Assembly: GCA_032622095.1 (NCBI GenBank)
Contig: CP136065.1
Span: 51,579,949 to 51,643,948 of the forward strand
Source of the DNA: Siphonodentalium dalli
Taxonomy: Eukaryota > Mollusca > Scaphopoda > Gadilida > Siphonodentaliidae
Length of the DNA stretch: 64,000 nt
Direction: 5' to 3'
The position numbers and the translations under genes are program-made. Positions 44,272 through 55,660 of the stretch are shown one piece after another. Under the pieces are notes generated by a model. That model saw only the letters and a list, made by a program, of their open reading frames with translations. It searched no databases and was not told the DNA's origin. Positions within the stretch are counted from its first letter, which is position 1. Every line of letters begins with the position of its first letter.

Positions 44272-44759
44272 TTAAAGGTACTCAATCCGACCAGAGGGTC
44301 CCCATCTCAACAGATTCCAACAACAACAATCCGATCAGAGGGTCCTATATTACTATTTCTTTGGCTTTGGTGGTAACAAATATTTGATTCGAGTCGAGGA
44401 ACCCATCAAACAAAGCTCAGAGTTATTAGATATTGATTTTTGAAAATTCTTATGTTCTCGAGATGAGTACTAATAATTGCCGTCAATTTCGTTTCCTGCT
44501 CGAGATTTGTACACCAAAACTCTATTCAAACAGACAAGGATGGATAACTCTAAATTCAAGTGGTAATAATAACGCAATTTTGACTGAGATCTGGGCCAGA
44601 AAGTATTCCCGATAATGAAAAATAATATATTTCTAAAATCGATATCTAACAAATCTGAGCTTTGATGGGTGACTTTCTCGACTCGAATCATATATTTTTG
44701 ACCCCCGAAGCCATTGAAATAGTAATTGAGAGGAGTTTTATCGTATTGAGTACCTTTAA
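44272..44759. mobile_element. Foldback TTAA element, ~150-180-bp arms
   Basis: TTAAAGGTACTCAAT at the left and ATTGAGTACCTTTAA at the right are perfect inverted ends including TTAA. The arms continue to pair: ATTACTATTTC/GAAATAGTAAT, GATTCGAGTCGAG/CTCGACTCGAATC, CCCATCAAA.. with TTTGATGGG, GATATTGATTTT with AAAATCGATATC. The left arm has a small internal tandem repeat (CCGA(C/T)CAGAGGGTCC, twice). Non-coding. Confidence 0.82.
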
Positions 44760-46439
44760 ATAAATACATGTTCCTTAATAATGTACTTTACTGTAGGTGA
44801 AGATCCCAACTCGAAATGTCACGATTTAAGTGACTTTGTGAGCAATTAAGCTTTGCGTCGCTTACAATCATGGAATTTCTCCTGGGTAATTAATTCAATA
44901 TGTAACATCAGCTCACAGTAGTCACAAAAAACACACTCTCTCGAGCTGGGACCACCCATGATGTGAAGTAGATTATTGATGAACAGATATGAACAGAAAT
45001 ATATTCCCTGCCGTGTGTGTTCAATGTTATAAAGTTCTCAATCAGAACCGGTCAGAACATCAAAAGTTCCCAGGTTTTGTTCTGGTGGAATATGTTCTCA
45101 TCTCTACGGGCGTAGATTCATGGCATGACCTAAAATATATATTTTGTTATTTAATTTACGGAACTACTTCCTGCTACGGCGTGACGACCAGGGTGTCACT
45201 CCAACACAGTGGATACGCGTTACCAGTTTAATAATACAGAGTTGTGAATATTGCGTACATGCATACCAGTCGAAGGGCCACAGTATGTGCATGCCCCAAT
45301 ATAAGCCCAAATCGCTTGGTATCGCCGAAGGAGTCACGCTCACCTTAAATTTTCCGAAGAGTACACATAGTTTGAGAATGTGCTGAAGGGGGATACACAT
45401 GGTTTGCTATCACCGCTGACTCAGGTATACGTACGACAATTGTAACTGAAAGTCTGGCGCCCATCAGCAATTTCCGTAAATTGCGATACAGTGGGAATTT
45501 GCCAGACATTTATCCTTAAAATACCTGGTACGAATCAATCGTTCAATAACTTGTGGCATTTCGTTGCTCTAATAATCAATAAATAAATCAGAGACATATA
45601 TTATGTGACTCGTAAAGTTACCATTCAAAAGAAAGTGTGCAATATATAGCAGTGTATGTGGAATTTCATGAATATTTGCCAGACAATATTTGCTATCTGT
45701 GACATTCATGTAACCGTATGTACCCTAAAGGTCCCCGCAGATCTGAGTAATCGGGCTCGCGAGTTGACAAAATATCAAACATGTTTGGTGTGAGAGTCTG
45801 ATTGGTCAGAGGAAACGCGCCGCAGACAATCAACACTATTTCTCAGAGTAATAGTGCCAAGCTCGATTGCTCGTTTGATGGGGTCTTTATCGTTCAACTG
45901 CTTCAGATTCTATCTCTTTTGAAAGGGAAATGAAACAGATCTTTCTTGTCCTATCGATCATGCATAAGTTATTGTATAATGCTAGCCTACTAGACTGACA
46001 AATGAGAATGGAGACCTACTAACAGGAGGTGGGATATTTGCTTCACCTGGTTTGACACCGACCCCTAATGAAAGTTCCAGCCAGAGGGAATATGGATTCA
46101 TATGGGGTCGACAGACGCCATCTTGTGTTTTCTTGGAACTCTGCCAACTCATGCATAATATGCATACAGTGTATTTTGGCGCAACGAAAATGGATATCTG
46201 TCGGAAATCTTGTTCTACGACTTTAAAAACATAGTACCATGTAACAATAAAGAATTTTATATATTTGACGAATTTAAAGACGCATAAATTAACTTTCAAA
46301 CTCAATTTGAAACCAGTCTTCTGGGGGTGAGCCATTGACTGGGTCCGTATATGTTCTACGTCCATACATGGTGCGTCTCTGTGGCGCTACATAAGACAGT
46401 TAATAACCATGTGGCGGCACGTTTAGCTTACCCGAATCT
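44760..46439. other. No recognisable feature
   Basis: Several short ORFs on both strands without motifs. No repeat family was recognised. Confidence 0.4.
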
Positions 46440-46640
46440 AATAAACTTCTTACCGGAGGGATGGGATGTACACATTGAAATTGTTAATTTCTCAATCAGG
46501 TTGGAAAATTTCAAACTGACGGCCATGTCAGACCACAATTATGACCAAAAGTAGAAACACATGCTACATTTTCTCTAAAAACAACAAATTTCCCACTAAT
46601 TACTGGTTGCAAAATTTAAACAATGAGAACAAGTTTAACC
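46440..46640 (+). repeat. Dispersed piece of the ~240-bp repeat of 4975-5780
   Basis: CAGGTTGGAAAATTTCAAAC, CTGACGGCCATGTCAGACC, TATGACCAAAAGTAG and AACAAATTTCCCACTAATTA correspond in order to the TTGGAAAATTTCCAACTGAT, GACCATTTCA, ACCAAAAATAG blocks near 5530-5600. Confidence 0.45.
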
Positions 46641-47042
46641 TAATAATATCCTGCTTGCGCATTATTTTTGATTTGTAAATATTTGTATAAACGTTTTCTA
46701 GTTCCGTTTCTTGAAAGTGGTATGTAACAGAGCAATCGGCTTTGAACTCTTTGGGACTTCGTGTCTTAACGTGTTGTTTTCAAGATTATTAACATGAACG
46801 ACTTTATACGTACTTTAATTATGTTCGATTGACTTAATCGATAGACTGAGATATGGTTTAACATGATGGGGAGAAAAACGTGACCCATTTTAGCGATAAT
46901 TTACTTTACTTCAGTAAGTCTAGCGGACGCATATATAGTCTTTTTCTGATACATGTAAGTATTGCAATTATCGACTTCGATCTCCTGAACGTGAAATGTT
47001 TATATTAATAATTGTTTGGGCTTAATGTGGTGGTTGAAGATT
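46641..47042. other. No recognisable feature
   Basis: AT-rich spacer. Confidence 0.4.
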
Positions 47043-47552
47043 GGCTGCGGACACACGTATCACAGTAGCGATGGCATAGTAGGTGTGACAATTAATTATG
47101 GTGCAATTTTGGTGACAATTGGTCGTCACATTCCTGTGCCATAGCGAGACATGTCGCCCGCCGCACATTCACACAATGAGTCTTTTCCAAGCTTTATCAG
47201 CGTCGATATCGACATCTCAATGGTTTATCAAACCGAATGTCTTGTCGCTGTTGATCGTTACTCAACACGCAATGTTATATTTTTAATGCTAAACACAAGA
47301 CAATTCTGGACGATCGGTCGTGCAATTTTATGTATCGTAGAGAATACAATGTGGCTAAACGTAATGAGTAGAGATCAACCTTGGTGAAACTCAATGGGTT
47401 AATTGGTCAATCGACTCACTGTGCGAATATGCGGCGCGCGACACGATTCCCTATGGCATATAAATTATGTTGACCAATTGTCACCAAACTCTACCATAAT
47501 TAATTGTCACACCTACTATGCCATCGCTACTGTGGTACGTGTGTCCGCAGCC
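47043..47552. mobile_element. Foldback element, ~120-bp inverted arms
   Basis: GGCTGCGGACACACGTATCA at the left is matched by TGGTACGTGTGTCCGCAGCC at the right, with long further pairing (CAGTAGCGATGGCATAGTAG; GTGTGACAATTAATTATGGT; GGTGACAATTGGTC). The arms span about 47043-47163 and 47432-47552. No clear TSD was found. The short ORFs in it are not supported. Confidence 0.85.
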
Positions 47553-48134
47553 ATTATGTCTCGTTCTAAGCTCTTCCTTTGTGCCTCCGAAATAATCTTA
47601 AATGACCAAATTTCACCTACAGTTTTGTTGATTGTGCACTCGGTGAAACTACCAAACTGCAAGTCTCAAAGTTCACTCACTCCTCTCGCTACGATGGTCT
47701 GACGACTGCCTCCATGTACACACAATGTAATTAAATCTAACATTTTTGTTATCTAAGACTATAATCGTTTGCAATTCATTTTGATTTGATCTGGCCAATT
47801 TCCAACTGAATAAAGTGACTTCAGTTTCTCAGAATAAATTGTAACCAACAACAAAAATAAAACTTAGATTAAATTTTATATATATGAGCACGGGTGTGCC
47901 AAAGTTCACCTCCTTCACGCGTCTTATTCATTCTGTATCTATTACACACAAGCAGTCAATATTACTCTCTATTGACTAGACTGCTATCTTAAATTTGATT
48001 TGTCGATAGCTACACAAGATAGTATTGTGTGGTCAACATCGAACCCAAGATATATCTGGGAACCTCGATCCGGAATATATTGTCGCTTATATCACAACGA
48101 GGAAGTAAATTACTTTACTTGTTTTTTGAGATCC
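47553..48134. other. No recognisable feature
   Basis: AT-rich sequence, no supported gene. Confidence 0.4.
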
Positions 48135-48480
48135 TGCAAAATGTTGCTCTCTAAACGGAGACTTGCTGATTTCTCGAACGAGGATATAGCTGAGAAAAAA
48201 CAGCGTTTGGTGCCGGTCGCCACCGCGAAAGCCAACGATAAAGCGACGAGTGAGAATTTCTAAAGGAAAAGTGTGAGAGTGAGGACTTTCAAAATTTCTC
48301 ACCCGAGAAGTTGGACGAATTTCTCGGCAGTTTTATTTACGTGCGAGGACACGATCGGGTGAACTTTATGGTTGTTCCAGCTTGGAAAATATCAGACACA
48401 GCTAATTCGTGTCAGATGCGAATATCTGAAGCACAAATCAGTTTGGAAATAAAAAGATCCCGCCGGTGACTGGACATAAG
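48135..48480 (+). pseudogene. Crypton/DUF3504-like N-terminal remnant
   Basis: KRRLADFSNEDIAEKKQRLV then PVATAKANDKAT, followed after a frameshift by EKCESEDFQNFSPEKLDEFL and GSFIYVRG. The pattern F-S-(N/D)-E-D-I...T...A...F.....L...L is that of the N-terminal part of Crypton-type tyrosine recombinases and the related KCTD1/ZMYM/QRICH1 proteins. The later MGQALREALGMPSAAL (48533-48587) may be further debris. The catalytic domain is absent. Only a family resemblance by eye, so moderate confidence. Confidence 0.4.
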
Positions 48481-49641
48481 AGTGTGTCATTGCTTGCTAT
48501 TTTCAGCAAGTTTCGAATCAGGAGAAACTTCATATGGGACAAGCTTTGAGGGAAGCGCTAGGTATGCCATCAGCTGCTCTTGTTTGAGTAGATCAACAGT
48601 CTATTAGTAATAGAGAACCTGCAATCGCGCTTCAAGTGATCAAGTCAATGGACATTTACCGTTAGGAAATTTGTTTGATGACAACATACCGTCATAATTA
48701 GCCACCTTCAAATAGTCAAGCAATCTCGTACATAAATGGTCAAAAATTCAAGTGGCATTTCGATTGCTACACATAGTACTGTTCATCAAAAACGTCAATG
48801 TGTATTTGTCCAACTAAGAGGAATGATTTCAGTTGCAATATGAGTCAAGAGTGTGGTATCAGTATTTGTTAATACTTGTGACAATTCATTTCCCCCCCCC
48901 CCAATTATTTATGGTGAAATATGTTGTTGTGGTAAACATATCAAACAGTACATGAATTTGAGTTTATTTTTTATGTAGTTCAATATGAACAAATACTGAA
49001 ATATTAGGTTCAAATTTACTTATTCATTTAAATGGGGGAAAGAAAGGATTTGTTGATTTGTATCTACAGTTAATGTCAATAGATAACATCGTCACCCCGT
49101 GTCTCTCCACGTAGTACGGGTAGGTAAAAACAACTATCAACAATTGTTCGTTTGGTATCCGTACTAGTTGGTCATCTTCTCAACACAATACGAGGTTGAA
49201 TCTTTACTGTCGTACCGGTTTAATTTTCGTGCATGACATCAGTTACGTCATTCAAGCTATTTTGGTCGTTCCAGTGCATTTTGGTGAAATTTCCAGACTG
49301 AAGTAACGTAATTAACCGAATGTTATCAATAGATGTCTAATAAGAGTCGACACCGTATGGGAACTATCGACATTCAGAGATCTACGTATAATAGAGTTAT
49401 AGCTCCTATACAACAAACAATTTATCAATAGAATGCAGTAGATTCCAGACCAGGATCAGATATCATAGGAGCATCATATATACCAATAAATGAAATTTAT
49501 CGTTGCGCGTTCCGAGCCGTTAGTTCAGCTATGATGACACCTAACCCATTGCTCCTAGATAATTGAACAATCGCGATCGATTGTATGGTGATTTGGTCAT
49601 TTAAGCCAGAGGTTCATGATGTGAGCTGTGCTGGTGCAGCG
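48481..49641. other. No recognisable feature
   Basis: AT-rich, with a C-run at 48892-48902. No credible gene. Confidence 0.4.
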
Positions 49642-49829
49642 TTAAAGGGCATGTACCAGTGTATGCTCTTATATGTGTAAGAGACTACACTGGCTTACAA
49701 TGTCAAGGAAAAATATTGTTATGCCAACGAATTCTCTTATATATGCGAGGCTCCTATGTGAGACTCGCATTATAAGAGAATGATTTTCGCAAAATTTAAA
49801 AAACCTCCATGCAGTCATGGAAGGGTTAA
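49642..49829. mobile_element. M1-type TTAA MITE, copy 7
   Basis: TTAAAGGGCATGTACCAGTG at the left, AGTCATGGAAGGGTTAA at the right. The interior has CCAACGAATTCTCTTATATA and GCATTATAAGAGAATGATTT as the paired core. Diverged, but the same layout as copies 3 and 4. Confidence 0.65.
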
Positions 49830-50127
49830 ATGCATGTAGTGATTCTTTTTGATATTTGCATTTAATATTATACATATAAACGTGCAGAAACTGGCATGTT
49901 CTCCATGTACTTCGTTTCGAGTCGTAGGGTTATGGTTTTTAGACTTTTGACGATAAGCTGCAGAAAAATACATGTGCACAAAGGTGTGCGACTCGAGCTT
50001 GCTGTACAAGATTATGTACTTGTAATTTCTCAAATTATTGTAAAATTATTGCGATGGTAGCAGTATACTATATAGTGTACGACAGTTCATGCAGTGCTCA
50101 TCTGAAATATTTAACCAGAATCCATTG

Positions 50128-50613
50128 ACTATGACTATGATTATTTATTCATAACTCATTCATATGATATATACAATTATATACACAGTGTAATAGTATA
50201 ACATTCAATGAGCTATCGGGGACAGCATAACCAAGATGGTTGTCTACCTGCCGTCCCTGTTGAAAAGTAATATAACTATACATGTAATAATAATTTTAAT
50301 TTATCTAGGTTTTGTCTTGTTAACTTTAAACATTGGTATATAAATGTCTGTTTTTTTAAAATAATAGTATAATTCGTTTGTCGTTCACCGTTCATCGCTC
50401 AGTTTGTGATATGGTATGTAAAGTACAAGCATGTGGAATTTGGATATGTGGATGAGGCCAGCGGAGAACCATGATAATTGTTTAACCAATGGGTCGGATA
50501 AGGCATTCGAATAATACATTCATGTATTTCCTGCGATAGGGTGATGATGCACATGTATTATATATCCTTCTCTCTTGTTATACAATGTCAGTTATCGCTA
50601 TACGAATACTATA
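50128..50613 (-). other. 3' UTR of the intact LINE
   Basis: Downstream of the LINE stop codon on the minus strand. It ends near CATAGTCATAGTCAATGG at 50133-50116, with a short CATAGT repeat in place of a poly(A), as in many CR1-group LINEs. The exact end and TSD could not be fixed by eye. Confidence 0.5.
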
Positions 50614-53600
50614 CTACTTATTAACATCGTTGCAGTCAGAACAATTTTTGTATGTACATTTGGGATTCAGTTGATATGAAGATAGCCTATTTCGAGAGTA
50701 ATCATTTTTGAACATTGTTCGTGTTGGAAGACGTTTTAGTTTGTCGTCCAGGGAATTCCACATCTTCGGCAGATAGTGTTCTGGTAAGTTGTCCGAGAAG
50801 ACACTTTTCGGTGTCCCAGATTTGAGCATACCATCTTGTCGCGTGTCATTTTGGGAAGTTGTGAAGAAATTTTCAATTGAATTTGGTAACTGGTCGTGAA
50901 ACCAGTCATGCACAATGAGATTTGAATGCAGGGTATAGATATCATTAAATTTTAAAATGTCATTTGTTTTAAATAGCGGATCTGTGTGACTATTGTATTT
51001 TTTATTGTTTATTATGCGCATGGATTTTTTTTGCAGTTTGAATACTCTATCACTTTTATTCGAATTTCCCCATATATGTATAGCATACATCAAATGACTG
51101 TGAACTATTGCATAGTATAACGATTTGAGTGCTTCGCGTGGTAAGAAGTGTTTAACTTTATTCAGACTATAATTTGCACTGGCAATTCTAGCGCACACAT
51201 GATTTATGTGATGATGAAATTTCAAATTTTCATCCAATTTCACACCTAAATAAGTTAATGATTGTTCGTGTCTCGTGTTACCAACCTGTTTAATTTCGGT
51301 GTTGTTTATCCTAAGTGATAGATTATCGCCCCTATGCGAGTTGTTCATAGGATGAAAGAGAATATATTTACATTTTGAAGGATTTATTTGTATATAATTT
51401 GCACAACACCATTCGAAGAATTTTGCTATTTCTATATTCATATACGCTTTTAAGTCGTGTGTGTTATTACCATATGTATATAGGGTTGTATCGTCAGCAA
51501 ATGAAAGTAGCGAGAGGGTGGTTGCATCTTTCATGTCGTTAACATAAATTAGAAAAAGAAGAGGTCCTAAAATACACCCCTGGGGCACTCCACAACTAAC
51601 ATCTAAAGTTTCAGAGAGTGTATTTTTAAAGCATACACATTGTTGTCTATTAACTAAATAGCTACGAAACCAGTCGTTTGTAAGACCTATAATTCCATAG
51701 TGGGATAGTTTAGATAAGAGTATTTCATGATTTATAGAGTCAAATGCTTTCGAAAAATCAACGAATAATGCTAATGTTGAATCTCTAGATATTTGGTCAT
51801 TATTTTGTACAACTGAACTTAGGAGTTGAATTATTGGATGGTAGGTTGAGTGTTTGCTACGAAAACCATACTGGTGTTCGTACAATATATCATTGTCGTT
51901 AAGAAAGTCTCTGAGTCTGATGGCCATTATTTTTTCCATAATTTTGGAAAATATAGGAAGTATAATTATCGGTCGATAATTATTGAAATTAGAATTATCG
52001 CCCTTTTTAAAAACTGGAATAACTTTCGCCAGTTTCATGTCATCTGGAAATTTCCCCACTTTGAATGAACGATTAATTATGTGGACCAGTGGTTGTGCTA
52101 CTTCATTAATTGTTACTTTCGTAAGTTTGCTGGAAATATTATTTAAATCAAGAGTATGTTTTGGTTTTATTTTGAATGCTGTTAGGATTACTTCTTGCTC
52201 ATTTGTAGGGAGAAGTTTAAAAATATGTGGATAATGGCCCGTAAGATAATCTACATGTGAGTTTTCAGTATGAGGTATCGAGTTGACTATGTTGTGTCCA
52301 ACATTAACAAAGAATGAATTGAAATGGGATGCAATCTCTTTTGGGTCAGATATGCGTTCGCCGTTGCTGATGAATTCGTTTGGTGGTATGAATGATGATT
52401 TATTCTTGCCGATTATACTTCTAAGAATTTTCCAAGTGGCTTTCATGTTGCCCCTGTTTTCATTGAAAATATTCTTATAGTAAAGCGATTTACTCTTCCT
52501 GATGACTTTATTATATATATTGCAGAATGTTTTATATTTTGTTATGTTTAGATCGGTTGGATTTTTTAGTTTCGTTCTATATAGTTTGTTTTTTGTATGC
52601 GAAGACGTTAGGACCCCAGAAGTGATCCAAGGATTTTGTTTTATGAATCTTTTAGGGATGTGAGTATTAGTTACTGGGAAGGCTGTATGGAATGCATCAG
52701 TATACGTTGTAATAAATATGTTGTATGATTCGTTTGGACAATGGCAATTGTATACATCATCAAACGATGATGTGGTAAGAATTTGTTTGAAGAAGTTCAT
52801 ATTTTTTTGTGAATAAACTCGCCGATCACGCGTTGAGCTCATAAGTGGCGTCGGTGATTTAGTCCCATGCATGTAGAAACATGCCAAATGATCAGAAACA
52901 TCGGTAATTATTATACCAGATTCGTTATCATTCAAAACGTTATTTGAGAAAATGTTGTCTATTAGAGTAGCTGAGAATTCAGTTATTCTAGTAGGTCTGG
53001 TAATGGATGGTAAAAACCCTTCTGAGAACATTGTATCGACGAATTTTTCAGTTTTGTTATGTGTGGCGAACTTTAATATATCTATATTGAAATCACCGAA
53101 TAAATAGCATTTTTTGTGCTCGTTGTTTACAATACCTAATATGTTTTCAATCGACGATTGGAATACGTCTAAGTCAGCTAAGGGCGCGGTATTTGGTCTG
53201 TAGACACAACCGATGATGTAAGAATTATTTTTTTCGGGAAATATTTCCAGGAACAGAGATTCAAATTTGTGAGCATTAAAAATTGTGAGATCGTCTCTAA
53301 TTTTATATGGTAAATTGTCATTAACATAAACTGCCACGCCCCCTCTTCCGTCGTCGGTCTCTGTTCTCGTCTTATATAGGAGAGGGTGGTAACCTTCTAG
53401 AGAGAAATCTAGACCATTTGTGTGTATTTTGAATACTTCTGTTAGTCCTATTATATCGAATATGTTCTTTTCTTGTTGAAGTTCACAGAGAAAGTTATTT
53501 AATTTATCCCAGTTAGCACTTAAACTCCGACAATTGAGGTTTAGGATGTTTGGCCCTTTATTGTTAGCGTGTTCGTATTTGGTTTTAAATTCTGAAGGAG

Positions 53601-53757
53601 ACAGATATTGACAATTTTGATCATGAAGATCAAATGGTGAGACGGGAGATATTTCGTCTGGATCATTGGTATGTTTTAGAAGTTCCTCATATATTGTAGA
53701 AAAATCCATGGCAGGGTTCTCCTTGACCTCATCAATGCTTATTCTATGTGATGCCAT
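50614..53757 (-). CDS. LINE polyprotein: APE endonuclease and reverse transcriptase (intact)
   Basis: A single uninterrupted 1047-codon ORF for the retrotransposition protein of a non-LTR element. Residues ~70-305 form an APE-type endonuclease: LNLNCRSLS (Asn), IGLTEVF (catalytic Glu), GCVYRPN, LFGDFNID (221-226), LIDNIF (265-270) and VSDH (Asp-His, 288-290). Residues ~575-830 form the RT: VIPVFKKGD, NYRPI, FVDFSKAFD, GVPQGCILGP (723-732) and SFADDTTLY with the catalytic FADD at ~752-755. The C-terminus ends CTYKNCSDCNDVNK, cysteine-rich. Every key catalytic residue I know for both domains is present, so the protein could be active. The clade is CR1/Jockey-superfamily-like; the exact family is not resolved. 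The first ATG after the upstream stops was taken. No ORF1 was found upstream; the element may be 5' truncated or single-ORF. Confidence 0.92.
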   Translation of the reverse strand: MASHRISIDEVKENPAMDFSTIYEELLKHTNDPDEISPVSPFDLHDQNCQYLSPSEFKTKYEHANNKGPNILNLNCRSLSANWDKLNNFLCELQQEKNIFDIIGLTEVFKIHTNGLDFSLEGYHPLLYKTRTETDDGRGGVAVYVNDNLPYKIRDDLTIFNAHKFESLFLEIFPEKNNSYIIGCVYRPNTAPLADLDVFQSSIENILGIVNNEHKKCYLFGDFNIDILKFATHNKTEKFVDTMFSEGFLPSITRPTRITEFSATLIDNIFSNNVLNDNESGIIITDVSDHLACFYMHGTKSPTPLMSSTRDRRVYSQKNMNFFKQILTTSSFDDVYNCHCPNESYNIFITTYTDAFHTAFPVTNTHIPKRFIKQNPWITSGVLTSSHTKNKLYRTKLKNPTDLNITKYKTFCNIYNKVIRKSKSLYYKNIFNENRGNMKATWKILRSIIGKNKSSFIPPNEFISNGERISDPKEIASHFNSFFVNVGHNIVNSIPHTENSHVDYLTGHYPHIFKLLPTNEQEVILTAFKIKPKHTLDLNNISSKLTKVTINEVAQPLVHIINRSFKVGKFPDDMKLAKVIPVFKKGDNSNFNNYRPIIILPIFSKIMEKIMAIRLRDFLNDNDILYEHQYGFRSKHSTYHPIIQLLSSVVQNNDQISRDSTLALFVDFSKAFDSINHEILLSKLSHYGIIGLTNDWFRSYLVNRQQCVCFKNTLSETLDVSCGVPQGCILGPLLFLIYVNDMKDATTLSLLSFADDTTLYTYGNNTHDLKAYMNIEIAKFFEWCCANYIQINPSKCKYILFHPMNNSHRGDNLSLRINNTEIKQVGNTRHEQSLTYLGVKLDENLKFHHHINHVCARIASANYSLNKVKHFLPREALKSLYYAIVHSHLMYAIHIWGNSNKSDRVFKLQKKSMRIINNKKYNSHTDPLFKTNDILKFNDIYTLHSNLIVHDWFHDQLPNSIENFFTTSQNDTRQDGMLKSGTPKSVFSDNLPEHYLPKMWNSLDDKLKRLPTRTMFKNDYSRNRLSSYQLNPKCTYKNCSDCNDVNK

Positions 53758-54262
53758 TATTATAGCATGTCACAATGAAAACATAACTGAGCGATGAACT
53801 AAGTAAGTATACAAACAAATGAATAACAATTAAATAATGAACAAGACTATTCACATTATCATGTATGATGTGCATGTATACGTTGGCGTATGTCATGTTA
53901 ACCGCTGGCTAATTGTATTCTGTATTTACATTGAAGCCTATTAAGCATTGTGCTAACGTATGTGACATTTCATATCTTACAGTAATATGAGCCACACTGC
54001 TGAAGTTTATTTCTCAAACAATGCGCTATGTGGTGTATATGATGTTTTAATGTACATTTGAGAATGGAGGACTTAATGTCTGGGATTCTTTGTATTACGA
54101 AGACCTACATATATCATTACTCGACAAATCGATCTCCGAGAACTGATCATGATTCAGGAATACCTTCGCGTGTCAATCAAGATAATGCATGTCCCATAAG
54201 CAGAGTCACATTTCACTCCAGATTAGTCAAACGTACCCAGCAATTTCCGCTCACCCAACAAA
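53758..54262. other. Upstream of the intact LINE; 5' limit unresolved
   Basis: Some of this may be the LINE's 5' UTR and internal promoter, but I found no boundary, TSD or ORF1. Confidence 0.35.
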
Positions 54263-54505
54263 TTATTGGTTGAAGGTTTAACGTCATTTAGCCGCTATGC
54301 TATATCACGACCAAGAACATAATTAGGTAGTCAAAACAAAAAGATATCGTAGCGAAGCAACAGTTACTACGCAGATAAATCAGACAGTAGATTAGATTAA
54401 AAGAACTGATTAGTGTGAAAGTATACTACCAAACGCATAACAGTTAGTACGAGAATACATAATAAATAGCAAATAAATAACATAAATAAACTAGAGGTCA
54501 GATTC
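54263..54505 (-). mobile_element. ORF1-only LINE family, 3' end fragment (copy D)
   Basis: On the minus strand: TTATTTGCTATTTATTATGT, ACACTAATCAGTTCTT, AATCTACTGTCTGATTTATC, TGTTGCTTCGCTACGA, TCTTGGTCGTGATATAGC, GCGGCTAAATGACGTTAAAC. This is the same 3' region as in copies A, B and C. No ORF1 here, so it is a strongly 5'-truncated copy. Confidence 0.8.
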
Positions 54506-54714
54506 CATGGAATCAGATATACTTCCATGGTATCCCATCCCATCCCATGCGAGTGTTATGCTTATATGTGTGTTCCTCTTTATGCGAATGCATATTGGTG
54601 CCTTATGATCCGATGGTGCACTTGCATTGTCATTTCTAAATTTAATATATATTTTGGGACTTCTGTCTGTCTGTTTGTTTGTCTGTTAGCTATGACCGGG
54701 AAAACTGCTGGACG

Positions 54715-55030
54715 GATTTTGACAGAATTTGATAAATATGGATACTTTTATTCAGGGAGTGTTTTGGACGGGTCAAATCGTGACCCCGACCTGACCTTTG
54801 CCTTCAAAAAGGTCAATCCAAGGTCAAATCGGGAAAAACAGATTGATTCGCGGGTACTTTTGTCCGGGGAGTCTTTTGGATGGGTCAAATTGTGGCCCCG
54901 ACCTAACATTGACCTTCGAAATGGTCAGTTCAAGGTCAAATCGGGTAGAACGAACGGATTTCGACAAAATTTGATACATAGGGAAACTTTTGTCCGAGGA
55001 GTGTTTTGGACAGGTCAAATCGTGACAACA
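54715..55030 (+). repeat. Tandem repeat, ~111-127-bp units (2.5 copies)
   Basis: The block ACTTTTNTNCNGGGAGTNTT TTGGA(C/T)GGGTCAAAT plus GACC(C/T)(C/A)GACCT and CAAGGTCAAATCGGG occurs at about 54745, 54856 and 54983. The 179-codon ORF over it results from the repeat and has no recognised domain. Confidence 0.8.
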
Positions 55031-55249
55031 GGTTACTTTTATAGTAGAGCGGACATACCTCTATAGTATATCGGTCAGAATGTTTATACATTTGCCTTGC
55101 TTCTTGACAAGTTCGTTTGAATTTGCGTCATGAAGAGAGGGTTTGAATTTGAATAAATATCACCCGTTACAACGTTAAAGGCTACCATGGTTAAACCGTC
55201 CACTCTAAATCTTTAAAAAGCGTACTAATCTTGCGTTTAGATACTACTT

Positions 55250-55500
55250 ATGACATCCACTCGTCGAAAAGTTTTTATCTCAATATCTGATTTTCGGAGT
55301 AATTTTCCCCATTTGATCTTCGGTGGAATTTGCCAAATCTGAACCCACCCGACACAAACACTCCCTTGAGCAGGTTGCGTTTATAGTAGAGCGGTAAAAT
55401 TTTGTAGGCGTACCTACAGTATACCGGCTTACATGCTCCTGCGTGAAACTCGTTCCTACATTAGCCCGTTTAATCACCAGGTTTGGATTTGGCGGGAAGA
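55250..55500 (-). repeat. R5 repeat, inverted dispersed copy
   Basis: On the minus strand the blocks match the R5 units of 21700-22690: AAACGGGCTAATGTAGGAAC, GGTACGCCTACAAAATTTTA, CCGCTCTACTATAAACGCAA, GGTGGGTTCAGATTTGGCAA, ATTCCACCGAAGATCAA and GAGATAAAAACTTTTCGACG. Confidence 0.72.
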
Positions 55501-55660
55501 ATAGTTGCAATATTTCCGTACCCCGCAACGCAGAAAGTCCTGGGTAAAAACGTATATAGACGGAATATTCGAGTCAGGATTAATCGTCCAATTCGGAATA
55601 TGCAATAACAAATTTAGAGCTCTGTACTTATATCTCGATTTATTCATTCTGGTGTATAGT

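Noticed and set aside
46052-46365. 127-codon minus-strand ORF and its opposite-strand partner
   Set aside because: No motif, no splice or promoter context, and a competing ORF on the other strand.
54527-55066. 179-codon ORF as a gene
   Set aside because: It spans a 111-127-bp tandem repeat and the protein has no recognisable domain.
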